Shown in pieces: positions 27,610 to 36,567 of a stretch of DNA of 64,000 nucleotides. Every line of letters starts with the position of its first letter. Positions within the stretch are counted from its first letter, which is position 1. Position numbers and translations under genes: made by a program. Origin of the DNA: Calothrix sp. NIES-2100 (lineage in GTDB: Bacteria > Cyanobacteriota > Cyanobacteriia > Cyanobacteriales > Nostocaceae); NCBI RefSeq assembly GCF_002368195.1, contig NZ_AP018178.1, positions 3,182,791-3,246,790 on the forward strand, in the 5' to 3' direction. The notes beneath the pieces were generated by a model. It did not search any database and had not been told where the DNA came from. It worked only from the letters and a program-made list of their open reading frames with translations.

Positions 27610-28470
27610 TCATACATTAACAAGAGTTTGCAAATCTCCAACCTTTTGCGATAGCCAAGAATACCAACTATCCAACCCAGCACCTGTAGTAGATGAAACT
27701 TGAAAAATTTGTATATCTGGATTAACCTGGCGTGCATATTGTATGCATTTTTGCACATCAAATTGCACATAAGGTAGCAAATCAATTTTCGTGAGAATCA
27801 TCACCTGACTAGCACGAAACATATGGGGATATTTGATTGGCTTATCTTCCCCTTCCGTCACAGAAAGAATTACAACTTTCGCCTGTTCTCCCAAATCAAA
27901 TAAAGCGGGACAAACCAAGTTACCCACATTCTCAATCATCACCACTGAATTTAACGGCGGGTTGAGTTGTTGTAAACCTCTTTCAATCATTGATGCATCT
28001 AAATGACAGCCTGTACCTGTGTTAATTTGCACAACTTTACAGCCTGTCTCTTGAATTTTTTGCGCATCATTAGTTGTTTCTTGGTCGCCTTCAATTACAC
28101 TAATAGATATCTGAGATTTTAAATCATGAATCGTGCGCGTTAATAATGTAGTTTTCCCTGCACCGGGAGAACTCATTAAATTTAAAGCCAGGATATTTCT
28201 ACCTTTAAACCAACCCCGATTTTGGGCAGCTAGTAAATTATTTTTTGTTAAAATATCTTGTTCTAATGATATTGTTGTGCCATGCATTTTGGCATGAATT
28301 TGTGATGCCTCTGAATGCTCATCATGATTATGAGCATGAGTCATTACAGTCCCATCAGCCAAAGTGTGAGTGTGAGTATGATCATGGTGGTGATGATGAT
28401 CAACTTCACCAGTTGTCAGATTAGTGACTTTGCTTTCTCCATCCTCAGAACAACCGCAAGTTACACACAT
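27610..28470 (-). CDS. hypB: Hydrogenase nickel incorporation GTPase HypB
   Basis: A 286-residue SIMIBI-class GTPase that drives nickel insertion into the NiFe-hydrogenase large subunit. The N-terminal CxxCGC motif (MCVTCGC, residues 1-7) gives the high-affinity metal site; a His-rich segment (about residues 25-63) may store nickel. The P-loop SSPGAGKTT is at 100-108. Later pieces VIEGDQETTNDAQKI and ENVGNLVCPALFDLGE match the family. It overlaps hypA by about 10 bases, so the two are translationally coupled. It is the last hyp gene of the cluster. Confidence 0.97.
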   Translation of the reverse strand: MCVTCGCSEDGESKVTNLTTGEVDHHHHHDHTHTHTLADGTVMTHAHNHDEHSEASQIHAKMHGTTISLEQDILTKNNLLAAQNRGWFKGRNILALNLMSSPGAGKTTLLTRTIHDLKSQISISVIEGDQETTNDAQKIQETGCKVVQINTGTGCHLDASMIERGLQQLNPPLNSVVMIENVGNLVCPALFDLGEQAKVVILSVTEGEDKPIKYPHMFRASQVMILTKIDLLPYVQFDVQKCIQYARQVNPDIQIFQVSSTTGAGLDSWYSWLSQKVGDLQTLVNV

Positions 28471-28802
28471 ATTTCCTCTATTTCGATTTCTTTAATTTTG
28501 AGTTCTTCACCAGTGATTAAATTCAATTGCACACTACCACATTGGCAAATGCCAAAGGGTTTTTCTAAAGGAATTTTTGCACCACATTGGCGACATTCTG
28601 CCAAACCAGGAATTTCTAAAATTTCTAACTTTGCCCCTTCTAAAACTGTACCTTGAGCGCAAATATCAAAACAAAACCGGATAGCATCAGGCATAATAGC
28701 TGATAGCTTGCCAATTTCTAATAACACTCGGCTGACTTTATTGCCATTGGCATGTTCTTTGACAATCGCCACAATATTTTGCGTAATTCCTAGTTCATGC
28801 AT
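28461..28802 (-). CDS. hypA: Hydrogenase maturation nickel metallochaperone HypA
   Basis: A 113-residue nickel chaperone that works with HypB. The N-terminal MHELGI gives the nickel ligand His2. The zinc site has CRQCG (about residues 70-74) and a second pair in CQCG (about 86-89). Length is normal. It overlaps the start of hypB and is separated from hypE by 144 bases that carry TCATTTG heptamers. Confidence 0.96.
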   Translation of the reverse strand: MHELGITQNIVAIVKEHANGNKVSRVLLEIGKLSAIMPDAIRFCFDICAQGTVLEGAKLEILEIPGLAECRQCGAKIPLEKPFGICQCGSVQLNLITGEELKIKEIEIEEICV

Positions 28803-28856
28803 ACAAAATATCTATTAAATAAGTAGGTAGTCCCAATGAAAATACTGGCTAGGGCT

Positions 28857-28886
28857 GTCATTTGTCATTTGTCATTTGTCATTGGT
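28857..28886. repeat. TCATTTG heptamers between hypE and hypA
   Basis: Three TCATTTG units plus TCATTGG lie inside the hyp gene cluster, in the hypE-hypA gap. Confidence 0.8.
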
Positions 28887-28946
28887 AAGGAGTTAAAACT
28901 CATTTACGTTTGGTAATATAGGTAGGTGCAATTATCAACTTATTTA

Positions 28947-30050
28947 TTAACAAATTCGTGGCAGTTGATCACCGACTAGCATATCAACAACTCTTTCAGA
29001 ATTAAACAGAGTTTTTAATAAAACCACCCCAGTCGGCGAAGCGATCGCTTCCCCAATAATTGCCGCATCTTTTCCGGCCGGGTGAGATTTCATCGCTGCT
29101 AAAACAGCCTCGGCATATTTCCTAGGTAGTACTACTACTAACTTACCTTCATTAGCTAAATATAAGGGATCTAAACCGAGAATTTCGCAAACTCCTTTAA
29201 CCTCTTCCCTCACTGGGATAGATGTTTCATCAAGGCGAATTCCCACATTAGAACTGAGAGCAAATTCATTTAAGACTGTAGCTAAACCGCCGCGTGTTGC
29301 ATCGCGCATCGCATGAACTTCTGGACAAACCCTAAGGATAGTTGCTACTAAGCTGTGCAATGGTTGACAGTCACTTTTAATATCAGTATCTAAAGCTAAT
29401 TCACCCCTAGCAATTAAAATGGCTGCCCCATGATTGCCCAATTCACCATTAATAATAACTGCATCTCCTGGTTGAATTTTCCGGGCAGAAATGTCTACTC
29501 CTTTAGGAATAACACCAATACCAGCGGTATTAATAAATAGTTTATCAGCCGCACCACGATGGACAACTTTTGTGTCACCAGTCACAATTTGAATATCTGC
29601 TTTTTTAGCAGCGGCTTGCATACTAGCGGCTACCCGTCGTAAAGTTTCTGTTGCTAATCCTTCTTCTAAGATAACACTACAGGTAAGATATAAAGGTTTA
29701 GCACCACTTACGACTAAATCATTAACTGTGCCATTGACAGCTAATTCGCCAATATCACTACCAGGAAAAAATAACGGATCTACAACATAGGAATCTGTGG
29801 TAAAAGCTAGTCTATCTCCTTGTTGCATGAGATGGGCTAAATTAAAACTAGCTTGGTCTTCTAATTGGGAAAGAATCGGATTATCAAAACTCTTGACAAA
29901 AATATCGTCAATTAAATCGCGCATGGCTTTACCACCGCTACCATGTGCGAGAGTAATATGAGTATCTCGCACTTTACCTTGGCGACGGCGAATTTTTTCC
30001 AGATTTTGAAATAAAGAATTTTGTTCTGAGGTATTTGGTGATAAATCCAT
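28947..30050 (-). CDS. hypE: Hydrogenase maturation protein HypE
   Basis: A 367-residue enzyme of the AIR-synthase/PurM superfamily. It dehydrates the carbamoyl group transferred from HypF to its C-terminal cysteine, forming the thiocyanate that provides the CN ligands of the NiFe centre. The N-terminal HGSGGKAMRDLI and the final PRIC with the C-terminal Cys367 are both present, so the protein is complete. The start is MDLSPNTSEQ; the sequence upstream is heptamer repeat. Confidence 0.97.
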   Translation of the reverse strand: MDLSPNTSEQNSLFQNLEKIRRRQGKVRDTHITLAHGSGGKAMRDLIDDIFVKSFDNPILSQLEDQASFNLAHLMQQGDRLAFTTDSYVVDPLFFPGSDIGELAVNGTVNDLVVSGAKPLYLTCSVILEEGLATETLRRVAASMQAAAKKADIQIVTGDTKVVHRGAADKLFINTAGIGVIPKGVDISARKIQPGDAVIINGELGNHGAAILIARGELALDTDIKSDCQPLHSLVATILRVCPEVHAMRDATRGGLATVLNEFALSSNVGIRLDETSIPVREEVKGVCEILGLDPLYLANEGKLVVVLPRKYAEAVLAAMKSHPAGKDAAIIGEAIASPTGVVLLKTLFNSERVVDMLVGDQLPRIC

Positions 30051-30054
30051 TGAA

Positions 30055-30190
30055 TGTTGACGGTTGACGGTTGATTGTTGACTGTTAACGGTTGACAGTT
30101 GACAGTTGACAGTTGACAGTTAACGGTTGAAATTTGACAACTGACAACTAACCAATGATTAATGACCAATGACTATTGACTATTGACTAT
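30055..30190. repeat. Heptamer repeat block between the small membrane protein gene and hypE
   Basis: GTTGACG, GTTGACA and TGACTAT units fill the 120 bases between two genes of the cluster and run into the 3' end of the membrane protein gene, whose last codons (ESIVNSQ and TAG stop) are repeat sequence. Confidence 0.85.
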
Positions 30191-30586
30191 TGACTCTTTG
30201 AGAAACAGTTGTGACCAAGCAACGAAAATTAACAGAGGAATTGCTGTAATTGACTCCAATAAAATCAAGGTGTTCATTTTCAATGATAGATGCCACATTG
30301 GGGTAATAATATAGTGCCCTAGAGTAATCTGGCTCATGATGATATACAGATAAAGGCATAAATATGCAGATGAAAATGCCTTTTTAATATACTGATAAAA
30401 TCCTGCTAAACCCAAAGGTGTCATAATTAACCAGATAGAATCTGTTATCTGAGGCGTAAACCAAGATGGTTCTGGATATTGATCAAAGAAAATAATATTA
30501 TCAACGTAGTGCAAAATGGAAGCAAATATATTAATGATTATTAAAACAAGTAGCCATATTTGACGCTGATTATAGGTAGTATTCAT
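30173..30586 (-). CDS. Small membrane protein in the hyp cluster
   Basis: A 137-residue protein if started at the ATG ending at 30586 (MNTTYNQRQIWLL), with GGGGAA just upstream; a longer frame to 30634 is less likely. About four transmembrane helices are visible (about residues 9-28, 45-65, 75-100, 110-130). I do not recognise the family, and I do not recall a gene at this place in Nostoc hyp clusters. Its last residues are encoded by heptamer repeat, so the native C-terminus may have been changed. Position between the tautomerase gene and hypE suggests cotranscription with hyp genes. Confidence 0.6.
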   Translation of the reverse strand: MNTTYNQRQIWLLVLIIINIFASILHYVDNIIFFDQYPEPSWFTPQITDSIWLIMTPLGLAGFYQYIKKAFSSAYLCLYLYIIMSQITLGHYIITPMWHLSLKMNTLILLESITAIPLLIFVAWSQLFLKESIVNSQ

Positions 30587-30623
30587 GGAGATTCCCCTCA
30601 TTTTTTTACGCTTTGATTGATAA

Positions 30624-30644
30624 GGGCACAACAATGTTGTGCCC
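30624..30644. repeat. 21-bp palindromic hairpin, copy 1
   Basis: GGGCACAAC-AAT-GTTGTGCCC, a perfect 9-bp stem with a three-base loop. The identical 21-mer occurs at 55671-55691. It lies in the gap after the tautomerase stop. Confidence 0.8.
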
Positions 30645-30649
30645 CTAGT

Positions 30650-30865
30650 TTATCTACCGGATTCATCGTGTCTGCCACGATGTCTATCACAAAGTAATAA
30701 GCCATTTACAGCCCAACTTTCTCTCTCAAATTCATCAATATGAATGGTAATCCATTCGGGTTTGGTATCTAAGGCTGTAACTAAGGCATTAGTAATGGCT
30801 TCTACTAGCCGCCGCTTTTTTTCAATGGAGTGTCCTCTAGCAATTTTAACTGTGACAAATGGCAT
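30650..30865 (-). CDS. 4-oxalocrotonate tautomerase-like protein
   Basis: A 71-residue small tautomerase if begun at MPFVTVKIARG (ATG ending at 30865), which exposes the catalytic Pro1 after Met removal; the upstream five codons are therefore rejected. Family-like features are the Pro start, RRLVEAITNALVTAL and the WITIHIDEF strand. A tautomerase gene just after hypD is, as I recall, also found in the Nostoc PCC 7120 hyp cluster (asr0697). Its link to hydrogenase maturation is unproven. Confidence 0.88.
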   Translation of the reverse strand: MPFVTVKIARGHSIEKKRRLVEAITNALVTALDTKPEWITIHIDEFERESWAVNGLLLCDRHRGRHDESGR

Positions 30866-30898
30866 AAAGTTTTTCCTCAAATATGTGGTTGAGATTAG

Positions 30899-32083
30899 CT
30901 ATACCAAAGATGTACTACAGGATGGCAGAGGTTCTTGAGATAATGCTAGCTTTGGTTTTTCTAGCATTGTTTTTTTAGCAAGAGTAGATAGTCTGCCATA
31001 TTTATAATAGGCAGCGCAAGCACCTTCAGAAGATACCATACAAGTACCAATGGGTGTTTCTGGTGTGCAAGCTGTACCAAATACTTTACATTCCCAAGGT
31101 TTCATGACTCCCTTAAGAATTTCTCCACATTTACAAGCTTTATGGTCGGCAACTTTTTGGTTGGGAATGGTAAATTTTAATTCAGCGTCAAATTGCGCAT
31201 ATTCTGGCCGAATTTGTAAACCTGAGTCAGGTATGTCACCTAAACCGCGCCACTCAAATTTTTCTCGCGCCACAAAAACTTGGTTGATGGCTGCTAGTGC
31301 ATTTTGATTTCCGGCTGGTTGCACAATGCGATTATATTGATTTTCAACTTCGCAACGATTTTCTAATAGCTGTTGCAACAACATCCAAATTGATTGGAGA
31401 ATGTCTAAGGGTTCAAAGCCGGAAACAACAATTGGCTTATGATATTGTTGAGAAATAAATTGATAAGGGTCAGTCCCAATTACCATACTGACATGACCAG
31501 GGCCGACAAATCCATCTAGTTGCAAGTCGGGGTTATCTAATAGTGCTTTTAGGGCGGGAATCACAAGAACGTGATTGCTAAACATACTAAAGTTGGGAAT
31601 GTTTTCGGCTGCTGCTTGGAGGATGGTGAAGGCGGTGCTGGGGGCTGTGGTTTCAAAACCGAGGGCGAAAAATACTATTTCTTTGTCTGGGTTGTCTTTG
31701 GCTATTTGTAAGCTATCTAAGGGCGAGTAAACCATGCGGATATCTGCCCCTGTGGCTCTGGCTTGCAGTAAGCTAGTTTGAGAACCAGGAACGCGCATGG
31801 CATCGCCAAAGGTGGTGAAGATAACGTTATCATTTTGGCAGATTGCGATCGCATCATCTATCCTCCCCTTTGGCATGACGCATACTGGACAACCAGGGCC
31901 ATGAATTAATTCAATGCGATCGGGTAAAATTTCTTCGATACCATATTTAAATATAGAATGGGTATGCCCGCCACATACTTCCATGATTTTGATTGGTTTT
32001 TCTAGCTGCTGGCTGATTTTGGTAATTTCACGGCGTAAACCAAGAGCTTTTTCCGGTTCGCGGAATTCATCAACGTATTTCAT
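30899..32083 (-). CDS. hypD: Hydrogenase maturation protein HypD
   Basis: A 394-residue iron-sulfur scaffold on which, with HypC, the Fe(CN)2CO unit is assembled. Motifs: CGGHTH (Cys37), GPGCPVCVMP (Cys65, Cys68) and the C-terminal [4Fe-4S] cysteines in HKACKCGEI, PWECKVFGTACTP and GTCMVSSEGACAAYY (about residues 313-357). All expected motifs are intact. A tail of about 30 residues after the family core is slightly long. It follows hypC by about 90 bases. Confidence 0.97.
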   Translation of the reverse strand: MKYVDEFREPEKALGLRREITKISQQLEKPIKIMEVCGGHTHSIFKYGIEEILPDRIELIHGPGCPVCVMPKGRIDDAIAICQNDNVIFTTFGDAMRVPGSQTSLLQARATGADIRMVYSPLDSLQIAKDNPDKEIVFFALGFETTAPSTAFTILQAAAENIPNFSMFSNHVLVIPALKALLDNPDLQLDGFVGPGHVSMVIGTDPYQFISQQYHKPIVVSGFEPLDILQSIWMLLQQLLENRCEVENQYNRIVQPAGNQNALAAINQVFVAREKFEWRGLGDIPDSGLQIRPEYAQFDAELKFTIPNQKVADHKACKCGEILKGVMKPWECKVFGTACTPETPIGTCMVSSEGACAAYYKYGRLSTLAKKTMLEKPKLALSQEPLPSCSTSLV

Positions 32084-32172
32084 ATTGTGATGGTGTGGGG
32101 AAGAGTTTTTACAGATGAATCTTTTATGAAACCGCCAAAGATGTCAAGCAGGAAAAGATAATTATTGTAACG

Positions 32173-32418
32173 CTAGATATATGCGGCAATTTCTTCTAAC
32201 AGTCTTAATGTTTCTGCTGCTTCTTGTTCGTTAATGCGATTCATGGCGAAACCTACATGTACTAATACCCAATCACCAATACAAGCTTCTGGGGGATGTT
32301 GTTCGTCAACGATACAAGCAATGTTTACTTGTCGCTTAACACCGCCGACATTGACAATGGCTAATTTATGATTATTGTCTGTTATTTCAACAATTTGACC
32401 GGGAATTCCTAAACACAT
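32173..32418 (-). CDS. hypC: Hydrogenase assembly chaperone HypC
   Basis: An 81-residue chaperone starting MCLGIPGQIVE, with the invariant N-terminal Cys2 that becomes available after Met removal. The frame extends upstream to 32451 but the family start is unambiguous. The later segment GDWVLVHVGFAMNRI is typical. It carries the iron unit with HypD to the large subunit. It lies 65 bases after hypF, in the order F-C-D seen in cyanobacteria. Confidence 0.97.
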   Translation of the reverse strand: MCLGIPGQIVEITDNNHKLAIVNVGGVKRQVNIACIVDEQHPPEACIGDWVLVHVGFAMNRINEQEAAETLRLLEEIAAYI

Positions 32419-32483
32419 TGTTATTTTCCTTGTTGAAGAGAAATGAACCACCCAGATGCAGAGGACGCAGAGAGAATATATAC

Positions 32484-34871
32484 TTAAATAAGTGTGTTTT
32501 CTGTTAAATTATGAGCGGCGGCAATCACTGCTTGACCTAAAGATATACCACCATCATTTGGGGGAACTAAGCTGTGAGTGAGGACGTTGATTTCTAATGT
32601 TTGTAACCCCTGAATGACTTGCTCTAATAACAGACAATTTTGAAATACGCCTCCTGTGAGGACGACTTGATTAATGAGATTTTCGTGAGATAGATGTTTG
32701 ACCATTTCGACAATTGCTTTGGCTAAACTTCTATGAAATTTTGCAGCTATCATCCCTGGAGATGTTTGCTGTTGCAAGTCTGTGAGCAAGGCAAGCCACA
32801 TGGGGCTAGAGTCTATACAATAAATACTATCGAAAAAGGTAAAATTAAAAGGATAGTTTGGCTTTTCTTCATCATTATTTAAGCTATCGATAGCCGCTAA
32901 TGCTTCCATTGCGATCGCAGCTTGTCCTTCATAGCTACATTCTTCTCGAAAAATGCCGATTGCGGCAGCTACAGCATCGAACAATCGCCCTGTTGAGGAT
33001 GCTAGGGGTGAATTAATATTTTGCTCTATAAGCTGATTGAGTAACTTTAGTGGCTTTTGCTTTAAAAAATTTAATATTTCTAAATTGTCATACTTCTGTG
33101 TTAAATTTTGCCAACTATCAGCGGCTATGAGTTGGGCGTAGGTATTACGCCAAGGCTGATAAATTGCTTTTTCTCCCCCAATCATAGCCACTGGTTTAAA
33201 TGTAGCTAATCGCCGAAATTGGCGATAATCTGCTAAGAGAAATTCTCCTCCCCAAAATGTACCATCTTCGCCATAACCCAAGCCGTCTAAAGCAATACCT
33301 AAAACTGGTTGGGAATTAAGAGGAATGCCATTTTCTGCCATGCAAGCAGCAATATGGGCGTGATGATGTTGGATGGAATAAATTTTGATTTGGTTAGCGG
33401 CTGCTAGTTCTTTACCAAGTTTGCTGGAAAGATATTCTGGATGTTGATCTATAACTATAGATTGGGGTTGATGCTCAAATAAATTTAAGTATAAATTTAA
33501 GGTTTCTTCGTAAGCATTAAAAGCTGCGGCATTTTCTAAATCTCCCAAATGCTGCGAGAGAATCGCCTCTCCTTCGCGTAATAAGCAAAAGGTATTTTTC
33601 AACTCGCTACCCATTGCTAAAATTGGCGGTACTTTCGCAAATCCAGGTGGTAAATTAATCGGTGCTGGCGCATATCCTCTAGCGCGGCGAATTGTTTGGA
33701 CTTTATCGCCCATAACCCGCACGACTGAATCATCTACGCGATTGATAATATCTCGATTGTGTAAGAGAAAATAATCAGCGATTTTGCTTAATCTCTCCCT
33801 GGCTTCACCATTATCAATACATTGTGGTTCATCAGATAAATTGCCACTTGTTAAGACAATTGGGCGATTCATCCGCTTAAGAATTAAATGATGTAAGGGC
33901 GTATAAGGTAACATAAAACCAAGGCGATTTTGCCCAGGTGCAACTGAAGGCGCGATAGAGTATTGAGTTAATTTCTCATTCCCTATTCCCTTCCTTGACA
34001 ACAAAACAATAGGCGCAGCGGAACTTGTTAATAATTCCCTTTCTTTAGGGCTAACTGTGCAATATTCGGCAATGATTTCTATATCTCTTGCCATTAACGC
34101 CAAGGGTTTGTGATAGCGCCCTTTACGCTGACGCAGTTTTTGCACAGCGGTTTCCACAGTTGCATCACAAGCTAAATGAATACCACTTAATCCTTTAATG
34201 GCGACAATCTCGCCTTTTTGCAACAAGGTACAGACAGCATCAACATCATCTAACATAGAGAACATTGAAGCAGTAACCGCTTTACCATCAGCACGTTCTA
34301 ACCAAGCTTGAGGCCCGCAGATATGGCAAGCTAGAGGTTGCGCATGAAAGCGGCGGTTTTCGACGTTGTGGTATTCCTTCTCACATTCGGGACACATGGC
34401 AAATGCAGACATACTTGTATTGCATCTGTCATAGGGAATGGCGCGAATAATACTCAATCTGGGGCCGCAATGGGTACAGTTTGTGAAAGGATAACGGAAA
34501 AAGCGGCTAAAGGGGTCAAAAATTTCCTGTTGACATTGAAGGCAAGTAGCAGCGTCAGGAGAAATTTCTGTTTTTACTGTATCACTGACACTATGAGCGA
34601 TCGCAAAATCCTCAAAATCCTCAAAGTTAAATTCACCTACAGCCGGAGTTCTGATAATTTCTTGAATTCTGGCTAAAGGTGGGCATTCCTGCTGTAATCT
34701 GAGGACAAATTCTCCTAAAGCGGCTTCGCTACCAGTTACGCGGATTAACACACCTTGTCCATCATTACAAACATCTCCCCGCAAACCGCAGGCTTTAGCT
34801 AGACGGTAAACAGTCGGGCGAAATCCCACACCCTGAACTGTACCGCGAACTCTAATTTCTTCACTTGCCAT
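32484..34871 (-). CDS. hypF: Carbamoyltransferase HypF
   Basis: A 795-residue multidomain enzyme that converts carbamoyl phosphate to carbamoyl-AMP and passes the group to HypE. Domains: acylphosphatase (about 1-90, VRGTVQGVGFRPTVYRLA), two zinc fingers (Cys110/113/132/135 and Cys160/163/182/185), YrdC-like domain (about 200-385) and Kae1-like domain (about 400-790, with HHHAHIAACMAENG and GIALDGLGYGEDGT). Nothing is missing. The stop of the upstream NHL gene is two bases away, so they are cotranscribed. Confidence 0.98.
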   Translation of the reverse strand: MASEEIRVRGTVQGVGFRPTVYRLAKACGLRGDVCNDGQGVLIRVTGSEAALGEFVLRLQQECPPLARIQEIIRTPAVGEFNFEDFEDFAIAHSVSDTVKTEISPDAATCLQCQQEIFDPFSRFFRYPFTNCTHCGPRLSIIRAIPYDRCNTSMSAFAMCPECEKEYHNVENRRFHAQPLACHICGPQAWLERADGKAVTASMFSMLDDVDAVCTLLQKGEIVAIKGLSGIHLACDATVETAVQKLRQRKGRYHKPLALMARDIEIIAEYCTVSPKERELLTSSAAPIVLLSRKGIGNEKLTQYSIAPSVAPGQNRLGFMLPYTPLHHLILKRMNRPIVLTSGNLSDEPQCIDNGEARERLSKIADYFLLHNRDIINRVDDSVVRVMGDKVQTIRRARGYAPAPINLPPGFAKVPPILAMGSELKNTFCLLREGEAILSQHLGDLENAAAFNAYEETLNLYLNLFEHQPQSIVIDQHPEYLSSKLGKELAAANQIKIYSIQHHHAHIAACMAENGIPLNSQPVLGIALDGLGYGEDGTFWGGEFLLADYRQFRRLATFKPVAMIGGEKAIYQPWRNTYAQLIAADSWQNLTQKYDNLEILNFLKQKPLKLLNQLIEQNINSPLASSTGRLFDAVAAAIGIFREECSYEGQAAIAMEALAAIDSLNNDEEKPNYPFNFTFFDSIYCIDSSPMWLALLTDLQQQTSPGMIAAKFHRSLAKAIVEMVKHLSHENLINQVVLTGGVFQNCLLLEQVIQGLQTLEINVLTHSLVPPNDGGISLGQAVIAAAHNLTENTLI

Positions 34872-34873
34872 AA

Positions 34874-36082
34874 TTAATTAAATCGCCACAGCAAAATTCG
34901 GTTATTTCCAGAATCAGCTATTACCGCAGTTTTCCCACAAATTTTAATTCCGTAACACCAATTTAAACTGTCTCGTGTTGGCAATCCAAAATCACGATTT
35001 TCACCTTTATTTTTAAAAGTTGTTTGTCCGGCAACTCCATCTGCTGCCACACCTTGCAGTGATAAAATTGACTCTGGCTGTTTCCATCCTAGCAAGCGAG
35101 AATTAGCAGTATCCGCCACTATCAACCAATCGCCGGCAACATCCACACCATAAGGCATACTCAAACTAGCCGCACTGGGAGAATAAACCCCTTGATTCAT
35201 TTCTACACAATCAAAGTTTTTTTGTCCCAATACCACTGCACAATCGGCATTATTTTCTGTTGGCATCCCTTGCCAAATCATCACCCGGTTATTGCCAGCA
35301 TCAGCAACAACTAAATTATCTCCCCAAAAGGTAATATCATGACACCAGCGCATACTTGAGGCTGTGGGAGAAGCGCCGCCATTTTCATTACGGGATATCA
35401 TATCTGGTTGTCCCAATACTAAATCGGCGGGTTGTCCATTTTCTGTTGGTAATTCCTGCCAAATTAACACCCGACGATTACCAGTATCAGTGACAAATAG
35501 TTGCCCTTGATGATAGCAAATCCCATAAGGCCAATGCATTGTATTTGCTGCGGCTAGTTGACTACCTCGATTTGGTTCGTTATCAGTAAAATTAGCTTGT
35601 CCTAACACCAAATCTGCTGGAACATTACTATCTTCTGGTAATTTTTTCCAAATCAATACCCGATGATTCCAAGCATCTGCAACCGCTAATCCTTCACCAC
35701 AGGCACAAATCCCTGTTGGTACACTGAAAGTTGCTTTTCCTGGTGTACCTTTAGCATTTTGTCCCTCATGGTAAAAATCTGGTTGTCCAATTACCCAATC
35801 AGCACTTTGATTATCTTGAGTAGGTAAATTTTGCCATCCCAATAATCGATGATGTCCTGTATCAGCTACCCATAATGGCCCTGTTTCTGATAATAAACAA
35901 GCACCACGAGGGCCAAACATAGTTGTGGGACTAGGCGCTATGGGAATGACAAATTGTCCTGGTTCGAGAATATTACCTAAAATTACCTCGGCACCTGGAA
36001 GGGAAAAGGGTAATTTTGGGGTAATTTCTGTTAGTTCTGGCGGTAATGGAGGTGTGGAATTAAGTTTAATAAATTTAGGCAT
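34874..36082 (-). CDS. NHL-repeat protein of the extended hyp operon
   Basis: A 402-residue protein built from about six repeats of an NHL-type beta-propeller; recurring pieces are VADTGHHRLLGW, VADAWNHRVLIW, VTDTGNRRVLIW, VADAGNNRVMIW, VADTANSRLLGW and IADSGNNRILLW, each followed by a VLGQ-type segment. No signal peptide is seen, so it is probably cytosolic. Such a gene directly upstream of hypF is part of what has been called the extended hyp operon in Nostoc (alr0693-like, from memory) and proposed to help mature the hydrogenase small subunit. Function is unproven. Confidence 0.88.
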   Translation of the reverse strand: MPKFIKLNSTPPLPPELTEITPKLPFSLPGAEVILGNILEPGQFVIPIAPSPTTMFGPRGACLLSETGPLWVADTGHHRLLGWQNLPTQDNQSADWVIGQPDFYHEGQNAKGTPGKATFSVPTGICACGEGLAVADAWNHRVLIWKKLPEDSNVPADLVLGQANFTDNEPNRGSQLAAANTMHWPYGICYHQGQLFVTDTGNRRVLIWQELPTENGQPADLVLGQPDMISRNENGGASPTASSMRWCHDITFWGDNLVVADAGNNRVMIWQGMPTENNADCAVVLGQKNFDCVEMNQGVYSPSAASLSMPYGVDVAGDWLIVADTANSRLLGWKQPESILSLQGVAADGVAGQTTFKNKGENRDFGLPTRDSLNWCYGIKICGKTAVIADSGNNRILLWRFN

Positions 36083-36567
36083 TAACCGCTGATGAATGCT
36101 GAGTGATGCTAATTATTATTAGTCATTTGTCATTTGTATTTATTTTTTCACCAATGATTTATTCTTGCTGTATCAGCCATTGCAACTTCACTAAAACTAC
36201 ACTGTTCTGATTTACAACTGGCTTAAAAATTTTGTTCAAAAAATCCCTTTTAATCTCTTATCTCTGTGTTCTCTGCGCCTCTGCGGTTAAATCAATTATT
36301 TTTAAACCGCAGAGGACGCAGAGGCGCAGAGAGGAAAGGAGATTTTTAGTGTCACCTGCAAATGGCTATTTATAGGATAAGTGGTTACGCAAAATTATTC
36401 ATGTCATTGCGTAGGCGCAGCCTTCCCGTAGGGTACGAAATAAAATGTAGCGTTCGCGTAGCGTCTCGCAGAGAAGCAATCTCCAAACCCTTGCGATTGC
36501 TTGATTCCGCTTCGCTTCATTCGCAATGACAAATGTACATTTAATTTTGCGTTAGTACTTAATAATT
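36083..36567. other. Repeat-rich gap between the TPR gene and the NHL gene
   Basis: No gene is seen. It holds TCATTTG units (about 36120-36140), a large inverted repeat at 36252-36333 and a palindromic repeat stretch at 36399-36533 (TCATTGCGTAGGCGC, GTAGCGTTCGCGTAGCG, ATTCGCAATGACA). Confidence 0.7.
36252..36333. repeat. Inverted repeat of the CTCTGCGCCTCTGCGGTT family
   Basis: Left arm about 36259-36299 and right arm about 36302-36333 are nearly complementary (CTGCGCCTCTGCGGTT and AACCGCAGAGGACGCAG parts). It is related to 22045-22114. Confidence 0.75.
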
